64,000 nt of DNA, taken from Pseudomonadales bacterium (GTDB lineage: Bacteria; Pseudomonadota; Gammaproteobacteria; Pseudomonadales; Azotimanducaceae). The stretch spans positions 24,886 to 88,885 of the forward strand of contig JALZVT010000010.1 of NCBI GenBank assembly GCA_023300545.1. Direction: 5' to 3'. A program made the translations under genes and the position numbers. Positions within the stretch are counted from its first letter, which is position 1, and each line of letters opens with the position of its first letter. The notes under the pieces were generated by a model that saw only the letters and a list, made by a program, of their open reading frames with translations, was not told the DNA's origin and searched no databases. Below are positions 27,442 to 37,097 of the stretch, piece after piece.

Positions 27442-27687
27442 CTAATCAGAAGAAAGAGGCTCGCCTTCAGCCTGGGCAAGTTTAACGTTGCGCGACGGCA
27501 CGACCGTAGAGATCGCGTGCTTATATACCATCTGACTAACGGAGTTGCGCAGCAACACCACAAACTGGTCAAACGACTCGATCTGACCCTGCAATTTGAT
27601 GCCGTTAATCAGATAAATAGACACTGGAATCCGTTCTTTTCGCAGCGTATTCAGATAAGGGTCTTGTAGTGAGTGTCCTTTGGACAT
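27442..27687 (-). CDS. hfq: RNA chaperone Hfq
   Basis: Hfq is a ring hexamer that pairs small RNAs with mRNAs. The 81-residue protein contains the complete Sm1 ([20 protein letters not shown]) and Sm2 ([13 protein letters not shown]) motifs with Gln8, Phe42 and the KH signature, and has only a short C-terminal tail. GGAG about 10 bases before the ATG is the ribosome site. The 266-base space before it holds a 22-bp repeat and a candidate promoter. Confidence 0.99.
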   Translation of the reverse strand: MSKGHSLQDPYLNTLRKERIPVSIYLINGIKLQGQIESFDQFVVLLRNSVSQMVYKHAISTVVPSRNVKLAQAEGEPLSSD

Positions 27688-27832
27688 TTTAGTTTTTCTC
27701 CATCCTTCGCCGATACCGCGTTTACTGAGTATTGAGCGCTTCTAACCGTCGTGTTCGAACAGACAATAGTCTTCGAACAAGCGTCCATAACGACAAACCT
27801 GCGGGCGCGGCAATTCCCTCTCCCTGCCACTT

Positions 27833-27861
27833 ACTATGGGCATCACCCTCATATATTGCAA
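27833..27861 (-). promoter_or_regulatory. Candidate sigma-70 promoter for hfq
   Basis: On the minus strand TTGCAA (27856-27861) and CATAGT (27833-27838) are separated by exactly 17 bases, each matching consensus at four of six positions. A start near 27826 would give a leader of about 140 bases for hfq. Confidence 0.3.
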
Positions 27862-27869
27862 CTTACAGC

Positions 27870-27930
27870 GCCGGCTGCGGCTATATAGAAAGTCGGCTGC
27901 CGCTATACAGAAAGCCGGCTGCGGCTGGGG
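27870..27930. repeat. 22-bp tandem repeat (about 2.7 copies) upstream of hfq
   Basis: Units begin at 27870, 27892 and 27914. The first two are 22 bases long and share GCCGGCTGCGGCTATATAG-like sequence with a few substitutions, and the third is cut after about 17 bases. On the minus strand each full unit contains TATATAG or TGTATAG, which looks like a -10 element. The array lies between miaA and hfq. Confidence 0.8.
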
Positions 27931-27953
27931 CTAAGCAGGAGCAGGAAAACGCG

Positions 27954-28919
27954 TCACAGGGTCTCGAGCAGCGCATCGATGTGCACTCGCGGGTCGGCCT
28001 GACACAGCCAATTGCGCACTACCCCCGCACGCTGCCAACCCCGCAGCCAAGTCAGCTGGCGCTTTGCGAGTTGTCGAGTTGCCGCTTGCCCGGTCAGCCT
28101 TGCCTGCTCGAGGGTGATCTCGCCCGCTATGTGGGGCCACATTTGTCGATAGCCCACGCAACGCATGGATGTGGCATTGCTGGTGAGGTCTCCACGCTCG
28201 TAGAGACCGCGCACTTCGGCCACAAAACCCTCATCAAGCATTTGCTCAAAGCGTCGGTTAATGCGCTCGTGCAGCACCAACCGATCCTGTGGAATAAGAG
28301 CATGTTCATGCAGTGTGCCGCCCATCTGGGTGATCAAGCCCTGCTGCTTGCTGTCCCAAAACTTCGAAATTGGCTCCCCCGTAATTCGGAAAACCTCCAG
28401 CGCACGTATCAATCGCTGCTGATTATTCGCATCCATCCCGGCCGCGGCTAACGGATCAACTCGCTCAAGCTCTTTATGCAGAACCGCTACACCCTGCTGC
28501 GCAAGCTCAGCCTCAAGCGCGGCACGAATCGCCGGATCACGATCAGGCATGACGGCCAGACCTTCGCGCAGGGCGCGAAAATAGAGCATGGTGCCGCCCA
28601 CAAAAACAGGCAGCTCGCCCGCCTGCCAAGCTGACTCAACAATAGCTCGCGCATCCGTAAGAAACGCCGCAGCGGAATAATTTTGTGTGGGTTCAATAAG
28701 ATCTACCAGCTCGTGAGGGTAGTCTGTGAGCTCGCTTTGGGTTGGCTTGGCGGTGCCGATATTCATATGTCGGAACACCATCGCCGAATCGACACTGATG
28801 ATACGAACGGCCAGGCGATCGGCCAGCGCCATTGCCAGCGCAGTTTTGCCAATTGCAGTGGGCCCGAGAATAGCCAGCGCCCTTTTTGGCGCTGCAGATG
28901 CACTACCCACCAAGCTCAT
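27954..28919 (-). CDS. miaA: tRNA dimethylallyltransferase MiaA
   Basis: MiaA adds the dimethylallyl group to A37 of tRNAs reading U-starting codons. The P-loop LGPTAIGKTALAMALA, SVDSAMVFRHMNIGTAKP, the LPVFVGGTMLYFRALREGL segment and QRLIRALEVFRITG are all family motifs. The length is 321 residues. The ATG overlaps the mutL stop by 4 bases (ATGA), showing coupling. The order mutL-miaA-hfq is conserved widely. Confidence 0.98.
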   Translation of the reverse strand: MSLVGSASAAPKRALAILGPTAIGKTALAMALADRLAVRIISVDSAMVFRHMNIGTAKPTQSELTDYPHELVDLIEPTQNYSAAAFLTDARAIVESAWQAGELPVFVGGTMLYFRALREGLAVMPDRDPAIRAALEAELAQQGVAVLHKELERVDPLAAAGMDANNQQRLIRALEVFRITGEPISKFWDSKQQGLITQMGGTLHEHALIPQDRLVLHERINRRFEQMLDEGFVAEVRGLYERGDLTSNATSMRCVGYRQMWPHIAGEITLEQARLTGQAATRQLAKRQLTWLRGWQRAGVVRNWLCQADPRVHIDALLETL

Positions 28920-30805
28920 TGCCCTCGCAAAAAGAAACTGTCGAGTTCACGCATGGTGAACATGCGATAGGTAGGGCGCCCGTGATTACATTGCCCAGCG
29001 TTTGGCGTGACTTCCATCTCGCGCAACAGCGCGTTCATCTCATCAATCGTTAGCTGTCGATGCGCTCGCACTGAACCGCGGCAGGCGATGTTGGCCAGCA
29101 ACCGCTCCTGCTGAAACGCCACCCGGTCAGTCGCGCCGGCACCCGACGGCGAATCGGTGGCATTCGCTGCAAAATCGGCAGCAAGGTCGCGCACCAGAGA
29201 CTCAAGATCTTCATCCAGCAATAACAGTGGCGCCTCGCGAACGCTCAACAGCTCTTTACCTATGCGCAAAACGGTCAGCCCCAAGGCGGCCAGTTCGACC
29301 GAGCGTTCGTCGACCAGGTCGGCTTCTGCCGCAGACACGTTGACAGCCACCGGCACCAGCAACCGCTGGGTTGCGACGCTCCGACTGTGCAGCTCATTTT
29401 TCAGGCGTTCGTAGGTAATGCGTTCATGGGCAGCGTGCATGTCGACCAACACCATACCCGCCGGGTTCTGCGCGAGTATGTAGATGCCCTGCAGCTGAGC
29501 CAACGCATAACCGAGTGGCGCCTGTTGTGGAGCCGCGGGGTGTTCGCCGTCAGCTAACGCGTCTAAAGCAGACGCATCGCTGTCGCCACCCTCTGCTTGC
29601 CCAGGACCGCCTAGCGTGTGGGAAGACGGAGCCAGGGCCAGAGCCGACTGTGATCCAGCACGACCTAGGCCATTCGCAAACGTTTGTATTTGCGGATGGG
29701 TTTGCGAGTGCAGGGCCTGCGCCCCCGAACCATCAGCAACACCAACTCCACCGCCGCTCATTCCAAAGGGATTAGGTGGCCCGTCGGTGTCGATAGTCAG
29801 CTCTGGGCGAACGGCACGCAGCAAGCGGTTAAGCGTGCCAAAAATAAAATCATGCACGCTACGCGAGTTACGAAAACGCACCTCATGCTTGGTGGGGTGA
29901 ACGTTCACGTCAACCTCAACAAAGGGCAACTCTAGGTAAACCACAAAGACCGGCTGCCGACCATGGAACATAACGTCTCGGTAGGCTTGCCTTACCGCGT
30001 GACCAATCAACTTGTCGCGTACAGCCCGGCCGTTTACAAAAAAGAACTGCCCGGTTGCCTGGGCGCGGGTATAGGTCGGATCACCAATCCATCCCCAGAT
30101 TCGCAACCCGTCAATAGCCTCGTCAATACGCTGCGCGTTCTCTACAAAGTCAGAACCCAGAATTTGTCCCACGCGCCGAGCACGATCAGCGTCGTCGCGA
30201 CACAACGGCAACGACATCACTGTGCGAGAGCCGTGCCTAAGGCTGAACGCCGTATCAAAGTGCGCCAGCGCAAGTCGGCGTAGCACGGTCTCGATATGAT
30301 TAAGTTCTGTGCGTTCGGTTTTCAGAAATTTGCGGCGTGCAGGCGTGTTAAAGAACAGATCTTCGACAGTCACCGTGGTGCCGAGCGGGTGCGCCCGAGG
30401 CCCCTCGTCAACAACAACCCCGCCTTCAACAACCAACGCAGCCGCATCTTCTGCGCCACTCTTCGAGCAGATCGTAAGACGCGCGACACTTGCCGAACTG
30501 GCTAGAGCCTCGCCACGAAAGCCAAGCGTGCGAACACCATCAAGATCTTCTGCGCGATCGATTTTACTGGTGGCATGACGTGATAAAGCCAGGTGCAGGT
30601 CAGCGGCATCGATGCCCGTCCCATTGTCCTGCACTACGATGCGTTTCACGCCACCCTGCTCAACACGAACCGAAATGTCCGTCGCGCCGGAGTCGATCGA
30701 ATTCTCGACCAACTCTTTGACAATAGATGCAGGTCTCTCCACTACTTCGCCGGCAGCGATCTGGTTAGAGGTTATTTCGTTGAGCTGTTGTATGCGCGCG
30801 GCCAA
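28916..30805 (-). CDS. mutL: DNA mismatch repair protein MutL
   Basis: MutL couples MutS mismatch recognition to strand removal. The N-terminal GHKL ATPase is complete (ELVENSIDSGATDI, VQDNGTGI, TLGFRGEALAS). The transducer domain follows, then a low-complexity linker (about residues 350-440) and the C-terminal dimerisation domain ending in CNHGRPTYRMFTM. The C-terminal endonuclease motif DQHA(X)2E(X)4E is replaced by DMHAAHERITYERL, a form that keeps part of the pattern (DMHAAHERxxYE) and is usual in Pseudomonas-like MutL. The length is 629 residues. Confidence 0.98.
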   Translation of the reverse strand: MAARIQQLNEITSNQIAAGEVVERPASIVKELVENSIDSGATDISVRVEQGGVKRIVVQDNGTGIDAADLHLALSRHATSKIDRAEDLDGVRTLGFRGEALASSASVARLTICSKSGAEDAAALVVEGGVVVDEGPRAHPLGTTVTVEDLFFNTPARRKFLKTERTELNHIETVLRRLALAHFDTAFSLRHGSRTVMSLPLCRDDADRARRVGQILGSDFVENAQRIDEAIDGLRIWGWIGDPTYTRAQATGQFFFVNGRAVRDKLIGHAVRQAYRDVMFHGRQPVFVVYLELPFVEVDVNVHPTKHEVRFRNSRSVHDFIFGTLNRLLRAVRPELTIDTDGPPNPFGMSGGGVGVADGSGAQALHSQTHPQIQTFANGLGRAGSQSALALAPSSHTLGGPGQAEGGDSDASALDALADGEHPAAPQQAPLGYALAQLQGIYILAQNPAGMVLVDMHAAHERITYERLKNELHSRSVATQRLLVPVAVNVSAAEADLVDERSVELAALGLTVLRIGKELLSVREAPLLLLDEDLESLVRDLAADFAANATDSPSGAGATDRVAFQQERLLANIACRGSVRAHRQLTIDEMNALLREMEVTPNAGQCNHGRPTYRMFTMRELDSFFLRGQ

Positions 30806-30853
30806 GGCTTTTCTCTTGCTGAATCGGATGAATGAATAAAATCAGTTGGATGG

Positions 30854-32302
30854 TCAGGGCGCGGGAATCGCCAACACCTGCCCCACCTTTATACGGTCGC
30901 TGGCCAGAGCGTTAGCGCGGCGTAACTCTTTGGTGCTAACGCCGTACAGCTCCGCCACTTCAGACAGGCTATCGCCCGGCTGAATGACGTGCCGACGTCG
31001 ACCATCTCGACCGACATGAGTTCGTCGACCGTTCGCATCGGTTGCTGCACTCGAAGGTTTGGATTTAGGCCCGTGCTGGGATGCAATAAGACTGCCTGGG
31101 GGCGGGAAGCGCATTACGTAATTCACCAGGCCTTGGGCAATAGCGTCCGCCAACTGAGACTGATATTGCGGGCTCGAGAGACGCAGCGCCTCTTCAGGGT
31201 TCGACAAAAAACCCGTTTCTACCAGTACAGAGGGTATGTCGGGAGACTTGAGCACCACAAAACTCGCCTGCTCAACGGTGTACTTGTGCAGCTCCACACT
31301 CCCGGCAAGTTCTTCAAGCAGGGCATCAGCGAGATTCAAACTGGCATTGCGTTGTGCCTCCATCGACAGGTCGAGCAATACCTGGGCAAGCGCGGCGTCC
31401 GTGTTTTTTAGATCAACAACACTTTCAACACCACCAATCAGATCAGAGCGAGAATCTTTAGCTGCGAGCCACTTCGCGGCTTCACTCGAAGCCCCACCCG
31501 ATGACAGGGCGTACACAGAGGCACCCTGCACATCCGCTTGCAAAAATGCATCCGCATGCAGGGATACAAAAAGGTCTGCACGAGCTGCTCGGGCCTTGGC
31601 CAATCGCTCATCGTGCCGAACGTAGTAGTCGCCATCCCGCACCAACACCACACGTACTCCAGCAGTGCGCTGCAAACGCAACGCAACCTTGCGCGCAATT
31701 TCCATCACCACAATGGCCTCGCGAACTCCGCCTGCCCCCAACGTGCCCGGATCTTCGCCACCATGACCGGCATCGAGCGCGATAACAATTGCGCGCTTGT
31801 CCTTAGGCACGGTCTTGCGACCAGTGAGATGCGCACTCGCGACGGCGGCGTCGACAAACAGATCGACCACCAACCGATGGCCATAAGAAGCAACAGGGGC
31901 CAGCCGAAAGGTTTCAGCCCGAAAAGCCCCCCGTGTCGGCAACAGTAGCTTCGCTCGATTGCCCCTTCCGCGTGTCAAGCTCAGAGCGGTGATGCGGCTA
32001 TCAGCAAGGTTGATCTGGTCAAAATCAAAACTTGATCCAGCGCTCTCCTTGGCCAGATTGTTGAACGCAATTTGCAGCGCGGCACCCCGGCCACCCAGTC
32101 GGAACTCGATTGGCGCACTGGTCTCAAGCACGAGCCGGGTGTAATCGGGCGCATCGTGAACGCGGACCCCTTTAAGTACCGCCAGACCAGCGGCTGCGCC
32201 AGCCTTTGGAGTATCTGCGCTGACGCCGGGAACCAGCACCACAAGCAGGGCAATCAGCCCCGCAACGGTTACCCCAGGGCAATGTCTGTGGAAGCTACTC
32301 AT
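30854..32302 (-). CDS. amiB: N-acetylmuramoyl-L-alanine amidase with AMIN and LysM domains
   Basis: This periplasmic zinc amidase cleaves septal peptidoglycan during daughter-cell separation. The order is a signal peptide, an AMIN domain (about residues 40-145) for targeting, the Amidase_3 domain (about 170-400) with zinc ligands in ALDAGHGGEDPG, the EIARK helix and SLHADAF, and the catalytic Glu in VLVETGFLSNPEEA. A LysM repeat (VIQPGDSLSEVAELYGVS) lies at the C-terminus. The symbol follows its place between tsaE and mutL. The length is 482 residues. Its 5' end overlaps tsaE by 4 bases. Confidence 0.95.
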   Translation of the reverse strand: MSSFHRHCPGVTVAGLIALLVVLVPGVSADTPKAGAAAGLAVLKGVRVHDAPDYTRLVLETSAPIEFRLGGRGAALQIAFNNLAKESAGSSFDFDQINLADSRITALSLTRGRGNRAKLLLPTRGAFRAETFRLAPVASYGHRLVVDLFVDAAVASAHLTGRKTVPKDKRAIVIALDAGHGGEDPGTLGAGGVREAIVVMEIARKVALRLQRTAGVRVVLVRDGDYYVRHDERLAKARAARADLFVSLHADAFLQADVQGASVYALSSGGASSEAAKWLAAKDSRSDLIGGVESVVDLKNTDAALAQVLLDLSMEAQRNASLNLADALLEELAGSVELHKYTVEQASFVVLKSPDIPSVLVETGFLSNPEEALRLSSPQYQSQLADAIAQGLVNYVMRFPPPGSLIASQHGPKSKPSSAATDANGRRTHVGRDGRRRHVIQPGDSLSEVAELYGVSTKELRRANALASDRIKVGQVLAIPAP

Positions 32303-32748
32303 GGTGCAACTCGCTCAAACCAGCGCAACGCCACTTCACGCGCCGACTCGGCACCGCTAAAGCGCAGTTCAAGATCGGCCGGGGGCAACCAATCGGCACC
32401 CCGTTCTGGCCACTCCACAAGTCGCAGCGAGACCTCGTCAAACAGCTCGGCAAACCCAGCAAGCTCCAACTCCCAAGGGTCATTAATGCGGTACAAATCG
32501 AAGTGATAGACCATGCCATCATCCAGCTCGTAAGGCTCCAGCAAGGTATAGGTGGGACTTTTTACCGGACCTGTGATGCCCCGGGCGCGCAGAAAGTAGC
32601 GGGTAAAGGTGGTTTTGCCAACGCCCAAATCACCCATCAGATAGACCGTGGCGGGCGCCCTGAGCTCTGCGGCTAAGCGGCTAGCTAACGCCTGTGTCGC
32701 CAACTCATCTGGCAACACCACGTGTTCTTCACGCACAACGTTGTTCAT
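32299..32748 (-). CDS. tsaE: tRNA threonylcarbamoyladenosine biosynthesis ATPase TsaE
   Basis: TsaE is the small ATPase of the TsaBDE complex that forms t6A37 on ANN-decoding tRNAs. The 149-residue protein has the Walker A motif MGDLGVGKTTFTRYFLRARG and the family stretches GPVKSPTYTLLEPYE and VYHFDLYRI. It overlaps nnr upstream and amiB downstream by four bases each, giving a tightly coupled unit. Confidence 0.97.
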   Translation of the reverse strand: MNNVVREEHVVLPDELATQALASRLAAELRAPATVYLMGDLGVGKTTFTRYFLRARGITGPVKSPTYTLLEPYELDDGMVYHFDLYRINDPWELELAGFAELFDEVSLRLVEWPERGADWLPPADLELRFSGAESAREVALRWFERVAP

Positions 32749-34367
32749 TGGTTTTCGCCACCCAAAGCACTGGAGTTAGGCTCGATTGCGCTCGCATCCG
32801 TGCCGCCAAGAACCGAGGGTAACTCTGCAATGACATCTGCCGCTAGCAAGCCCGCCTCGCCTAGCCGGCCAGCGGCACGATCACCAGCGGCCGCATGCAA
32901 CAGCACGGCTCGCCCCACCCAGTTGGCACTCAGTTCCTGCTGCGCAACAAGGCTCGCAACAATACCTGCCAGCGTATCGCCCATCCCCGCGCTGGCCATG
33001 CCCGGATTACCCAGCCGACAGACGCTGACAAGCCCCGAACCATCCGCGACCAGCGTACCTGCGCCTTTTAGCAGCGCGACACAGCCATAGCGATGCGCAA
33101 GCTCTGTCACCGCTGCCACTCGATCGGCCTCAATATCAATCGACGAACAACCCAGCAAGCGGGCCGCTTCCCCGGGATGTGGCGTGAGCACGCAGTGGGC
33201 AGGAAGCGCTGGTCGTGTTGCTCTGGCCGCAAGAATGTTCAAAGCATCCGCGTCAATGATCAGCTTCACGCCGAGCTCAGCGGCATCCAGAGCCGCCGAA
33301 AACAGCTGCTGCCCCCACGCGCCCTGTCCAAGACCAGGCCCAACAACAATGGCCGTCGCTTGCTCAGTAAGGCGCGCGGCGGCCAACTTGCCCTCAACAA
33401 CTCGCACCATCAACTCAGGGCGCCGAGCCAGCATTGCTGGCATATGCTCGCCGCGCGTACCAACCGACACCAGGCCAGCCCCCGAGCGCAGTGCGGCCTC
33501 CGCCGCGAGCAGCGCGGCACCACCGCCACCATGGTCGCCAGCTAACACCAAGACATGACCAAACTGATTCTTATAGGCCGCTCTATTTCTTACCGGTAAC
33601 GGCGGAACAGGGTGACCCAGAATCTGGGTACCGAAGGGTGTTGGCGAGTGCAGACTGGAACCCAACGCGCCCAGCTCGCGTGTTAAGCGCGGCACGTCCA
33701 CACCCAGTGATTCGTAACAAACAACGCCTGCGCAGTCTGGACCTCGACCGGTAAGCAAGCCGAGCTTCATGCCAATGAAGGTCACCGTGAGATCCGCACG
33801 AATGACAGCCTCCGGCCACCCACCCGGCACCGCACCGTTATCCACCGCAAGGCCCGAAGGCACATCAAGCGCCACAACACCCAGTCGCGTGTGGTTGGCC
33901 CATTGGATCGCCAGTTGCGTCTCAGGCCGTGGGGCGCTGTTCAAACCCGTTCCCAACAGCCCATCAATAACCAGGCTGCGTGCAGGCTCGAGTGTTGTGC
34001 CTGCACGAGTGACCAGCGAGGTCACGGTCGGCAACTCAGCAGACGCCACCTCCGGTCGGGCTATCACACCCTGGGCTCGCGCCCAATCCCGGGCCAGCGC
34101 GGCCTCGCCGGAGAGCACCTCCCCGCCGATCTGCCAAAGGTGCACCGTCCAGCCCGCAGCAAAAGCCGCTCCCGCCACAACCCAGGCGTCACCGCCATTA
34201 TTGCCCTTGCCCGCCAGTATCAGCAGCGTATCTGCCGTTACAAAACTCTCGCAGATGCGCTCGAATGCAACCACACCCGCGCGGCGCATCAACTCAAAGC
34301 CGGCAACGCCCTGGGCTTGGGCGGCAGCGTCGAGCGCAGAAGATTCAGCAGAGGTATAGGCGTGCAT
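32745..34367 (-). CDS. nnr: Bifunctional NAD(P)HX epimerase/dehydratase
   Basis: This repairs hydrated NAD(P)H. The N-terminal YjeF_N epimerase domain (about residues 1-215) includes LAGKGNNGGDAWVVAGA. The C-terminal ADP-dependent dehydratase of ribokinase-like fold (about 235-530) includes VLAGDHGGGGAALLAAEAAL, VVGPGLGQG, VLTPHPGEAARLLG and GNPGMASAGMGDTLAGI. The frame extends 11 codons further, but ATG 34367 gives the normal start (MHAYTSAESSALDAAA) and leaves a 23-base divergent gap to queG. Confidence 0.95.
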   Translation of the reverse strand: MHAYTSAESSALDAAAQAQGVAGFELMRRAGVVAFERICESFVTADTLLILAGKGNNGGDAWVVAGAAFAAGWTVHLWQIGGEVLSGEAALARDWARAQGVIARPEVASAELPTVTSLVTRAGTTLEPARSLVIDGLLGTGLNSAPRPETQLAIQWANHTRLGVVALDVPSGLAVDNGAVPGGWPEAVIRADLTVTFIGMKLGLLTGRGPDCAGVVCYESLGVDVPRLTRELGALGSSLHSPTPFGTQILGHPVPPLPVRNRAAYKNQFGHVLVLAGDHGGGGAALLAAEAALRSGAGLVSVGTRGEHMPAMLARRPELMVRVVEGKLAAARLTEQATAIVVGPGLGQGAWGQQLFSAALDAAELGVKLIIDADALNILAARATRPALPAHCVLTPHPGEAARLLGCSSIDIEADRVAAVTELAHRYGCVALLKGAGTLVADGSGLVSVCRLGNPGMASAGMGDTLAGIVASLVAQQELSANWVGRAVLLHAAAGDRAAGRLGEAGLLAADVIAELPSVLGGTDASAIEPNSSALGGENQ

Positions 34368-34390
34368 CACTGGGTGATTATACTCACGCC

Positions 34391-35518
34391 ATGGCCCCAC
34401 AACCTCCCACAGCTGAAACGCTAGCTGACGATCGCTTTACCGACCCCGCAACAGCGTGGCAAACCATTGAGCGCTGGGGTAACGAGCTGGGTTTTCAGGC
34501 ACTGGGCGTCACCGACCTCGACCTGTCTGCCTATGCTGACCACCTGGAAAATTACCTGAACCGGGGCTTTCACGGTGATATGGGCTATCTGGCAAGGAAC
34601 CAGTTAAAGCGCCTCAATCCTGCCGAGCTTGTGCCGGGAACAGCGCGGGTCATCAGCGCGAGGATGAACTACCTACCAGCCGACACCCAACCACTTACCG
34701 TGCTGCAAAACCCAGAGCTCGGCTACGTGTCACGCTATGCCCTCGGTCGCGACTACCACAAGGTAGTGCGCAAGCGGCTCGGCCAACTTGCCAGCCGGAT
34801 CAACAATCAGTTTGGTAACTCGTTTGGTGCCGCCAATAGCACCTCATCTCAACCGGCTCTGGCTCTACGCGCCTTTACTGACTCCGCGCCAGTTCTGGAG
34901 AAAGCACTCGCCGAAAAAGCCGGACTCGGCTGGATCGGCAAACACACGCTGCTGCTCAACGAAGATGTGGGCTCTTGGTTTTTTTTGGGGGAGGTTTTCA
35001 CTAGCCTGCCGTTGCCAGTGAACACAAAACCTAAAAAGGACGCCTGCGGTAACTGCAAAGCCTGCATTACGGTGTGCCCCACTAACGCGATTATTGCCCC
35101 ACAAACACTCGACGCCCGACGTTGCATTTCTTACCTGACCATTGAGCTGAAGGGCGTGATTCCAGAGGAACTACGCGCCCCAATCGGCAATCGGGTATTT
35201 GGTTGCGATGATTGCCAGCTGTACTGCCCGTGGAATCGCGAGGCCGCTGAAACCCTAGAACCGGATTTCACGCCACGCAGCAACCTTGACGGCACTCGCT
35301 TGCTGGAATTATTTAACTGGAGTGAAACCGAATTTGAAACCCAGACGCGGGGCTCACCCATTCGGCGTATCAGTTACGAACAGTGGCAACGCAATCTGGC
35401 GATAGCACTGGGGAATGGCTCTGCTAGTACGGAGGTAAAGCAGGCCCTTACCAATAGGCTGAAAGGCGCCTCAGATCTTCTCGCGGAACACCTGCAGTGG
35501 GCCCTGGATCGGTTTTAG
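34391..35518 (+). CDS. queG: Epoxyqueuosine reductase QueG
   Basis: QueG reduces epoxyqueuosine to queuosine in tRNA using cobalamin and two [4Fe-4S] clusters. The cluster ligands are in CGNCKACITVCPTNAI and in CDDCQLYCPWN. LGWIGKHTLLLNEDVGSWFF and RISYEQWQRNLAIALGN are family stretches. The frame is open further upstream, but ATG 34391 avoids overlap with the divergent nnr gene and gives the usual 375-residue length. No clear ribosome site is visible, so translation may be leaderless. Confidence 0.96.
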   Translation: MAPQPPTAETLADDRFTDPATAWQTIERWGNELGFQALGVTDLDLSAYADHLENYLNRGFHGDMGYLARNQLKRLNPAELVPGTARVISARMNYLPADTQPLTVLQNPELGYVSRYALGRDYHKVVRKRLGQLASRINNQFGNSFGAANSTSSQPALALRAFTDSAPVLEKALAEKAGLGWIGKHTLLLNEDVGSWFFLGEVFTSLPLPVNTKPKKDACGNCKACITVCPTNAIIAPQTLDARRCISYLTIELKGVIPEELRAPIGNRVFGCDDCQLYCPWNREAAETLEPDFTPRSNLDGTRLLELFNWSETEFETQTRGSPIRRISYEQWQRNLAIALGNGSASTEVKQALTNRLKGASDLLAEHLQWALDRF

Positions 35519-35519
35519 A

Positions 35520-36065
35520 CTAGTTACCGGTCAAATCGAAAAAATTGTCTCGATAAAATTTCAACTCAGCGATCGACTCGCGTATGTCTGCAAGTGCGAG
35601 ATGTTCGTTCTTTTTACTGAACCCGTTCAACATTTCGGGCCGCCAACGGCGAGCCAGTTCTTTGATAGAACTGACATCGATGAGTCGGTAGTGGAAGAAT
35701 TTTTCGAGCTCAGCCATGTGACCCGCCAAAAAACGCCGATCTTGCCAAATGGTGTTACCACATAATGGCGCCTTGCCGTGCTCAACGTGCTCTTCGAGAA
35801 AGCGCAGGGTCATCGCCTCAGCTTCCTTGATGTCCACACTGTGGTGACGAACTCGCTCAAGCAAGCCAGAGGCCGTGTGATGGGTCGTGTTCCACTCGTC
35901 CATCGAGGCAAGCAAAGATTCCGGTTGCTTGATGGCAAAAACCGGCCCCTCAGCAATCGTTTCCAGGTTGCCATCGGTGACAATGGTCGCTATTTCGATA
36001 ATGGAATCCCGATCCGGTTCCAGCCCGGTCATCTCGAGATCAATCCATACCAGTGGACTCGCCAT
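35520..36065 (-). CDS. orn: Oligoribonuclease Orn
   Basis: Orn is an essential 3'-5' DEDDh exonuclease that degrades 2-5 nt RNAs and pGpG, linking it to c-di-GMP turnover. The DEDDh residues are visible in [16 protein letters not shown], the middle Asp region ([13 protein letters not shown]) and the C-terminal [11 protein letters not shown]. The length of 181 residues is normal. It converges with queG with one base between the stops. Confidence 0.98.
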   Translation of the reverse strand: MASPLVWIDLEMTGLEPDRDSIIEIATIVTDGNLETIAEGPVFAIKQPESLLASMDEWNTTHHTASGLLERVRHHSVDIKEAEAMTLRFLEEHVEHGKAPLCGNTIWQDRRFLAGHMAELEKFFHYRLIDVSSIKELARRWRPEMLNGFSKKNEHLALADIRESIAELKFYRDNFFDLTGN

Positions 36066-36182
36066 GCAGTTCCTCAGCGGCCAATAAAGCGGCCAACGTG
36101 TTCGTAGTGGTTAACAACGACTATCATGCCGCCTCTGTCTTTCCATCAACTACAACTTTAATAAAGCGGTATAGAGAACCAG

Positions 36183-37097
36183 ATGAGCACGCAGACTTTC
36201 TCCGAACAACTTTTAACCGCAGAAGCGGCATTTGCCCAGACTTCAAATCAATCTGGAAGTACATCGTTCGACAAGCTATTGATTGTACATGTAAGCAGTC
36301 CGGCTGCCTTTGCGGCAGCGCACATCCCGGGAGCCGTCTTGCTAACGCCAATGGACCTCGTACTGGGCGCACCACCCGCGCCAGGCAAGCTGCCCCCACC
36401 CGAACGACTGGCACAAGCGCTACAACGCATCGGCTACACGCCCGACAAAGAACTTCTGCTGTATGACGACGAGGGAGGTGGTTGGGCTGGCAGACTCGCC
36501 TGGACACTCGACGTCATCGACCACAACCGCTGGCGCTATATAGATGGCGGACTGCACGCTTGGGCCGGCGCGGATCTACCCTTGGAGCAAGGTGAGGTTA
36601 ACCCTACCCCTGCCAGTACAGCACCCACGATTGCCTACAACCCTGCTCTGGTGGCGCGCTGCGAAGACATTATCGACGCACTGCAAAGTCCCGCAGACCA
36701 GACCGAGCATAAAACCGCACCCAACCTATGTATCTGGGACGCTCGCTCACTGGCGGAACACACGGGCGAGCGCACCGGTTCGGCCCGGGCAGGTCGCATA
36801 CCCGGCGCCCACCATCTCGACTGGCTGGACGTCATGGATACCGAACGGCACTTACGGCTCCGTCTTGACCTGCCCGAGCTCCTCGCAAGCCGCGGCATCC
36901 GCGCGGATCACAACGTTGTGGTGCACTGCCAAACTCATCATCGTTCGGGGCTTGCCTATCTGGTGGCTCGCCTGCTCGGCTACCCAAACATTCAGGGTTA
37001 CGATGGCTCTTGGGCGGAATGGGGCAATCGACAAGACACGCCCATCATCACCGGCCCACCCGACGCGCTGATAGACCCCGCAGGACAAGTCCTTTGA
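36183..37097 (+). CDS. rhdA: Thiosulfate sulfurtransferase (rhodanese), RhdA type
   Basis: A tandem-rhodanese enzyme of 304 residues that moves sulfane sulfur from thiosulfate to an acceptor such as cyanide. The C-terminal domain carries the active loop CQTHHRSGLAY, matching the CQTHHR loop I recall from Azotobacter RhdA, while the N-terminal domain has lost the Cys (YDDEGGGWAGRLAW). It lies directly upstream of psd, as in Pseudomonas, with overlapping stop and start (TTTGA). Confidence 0.9.
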   Translation: MSTQTFSEQLLTAEAAFAQTSNQSGSTSFDKLLIVHVSSPAAFAAAHIPGAVLLTPMDLVLGAPPAPGKLPPPERLAQALQRIGYTPDKELLLYDDEGGGWAGRLAWTLDVIDHNRWRYIDGGLHAWAGADLPLEQGEVNPTPASTAPTIAYNPALVARCEDIIDALQSPADQTEHKTAPNLCIWDARSLAEHTGERTGSARAGRIPGAHHLDWLDVMDTERHLRLRLDLPELLASRGIRADHNVVVHCQTHHRSGLAYLVARLLGYPNIQGYDGSWAEWGNRQDTPIITGPPDALIDPAGQVL

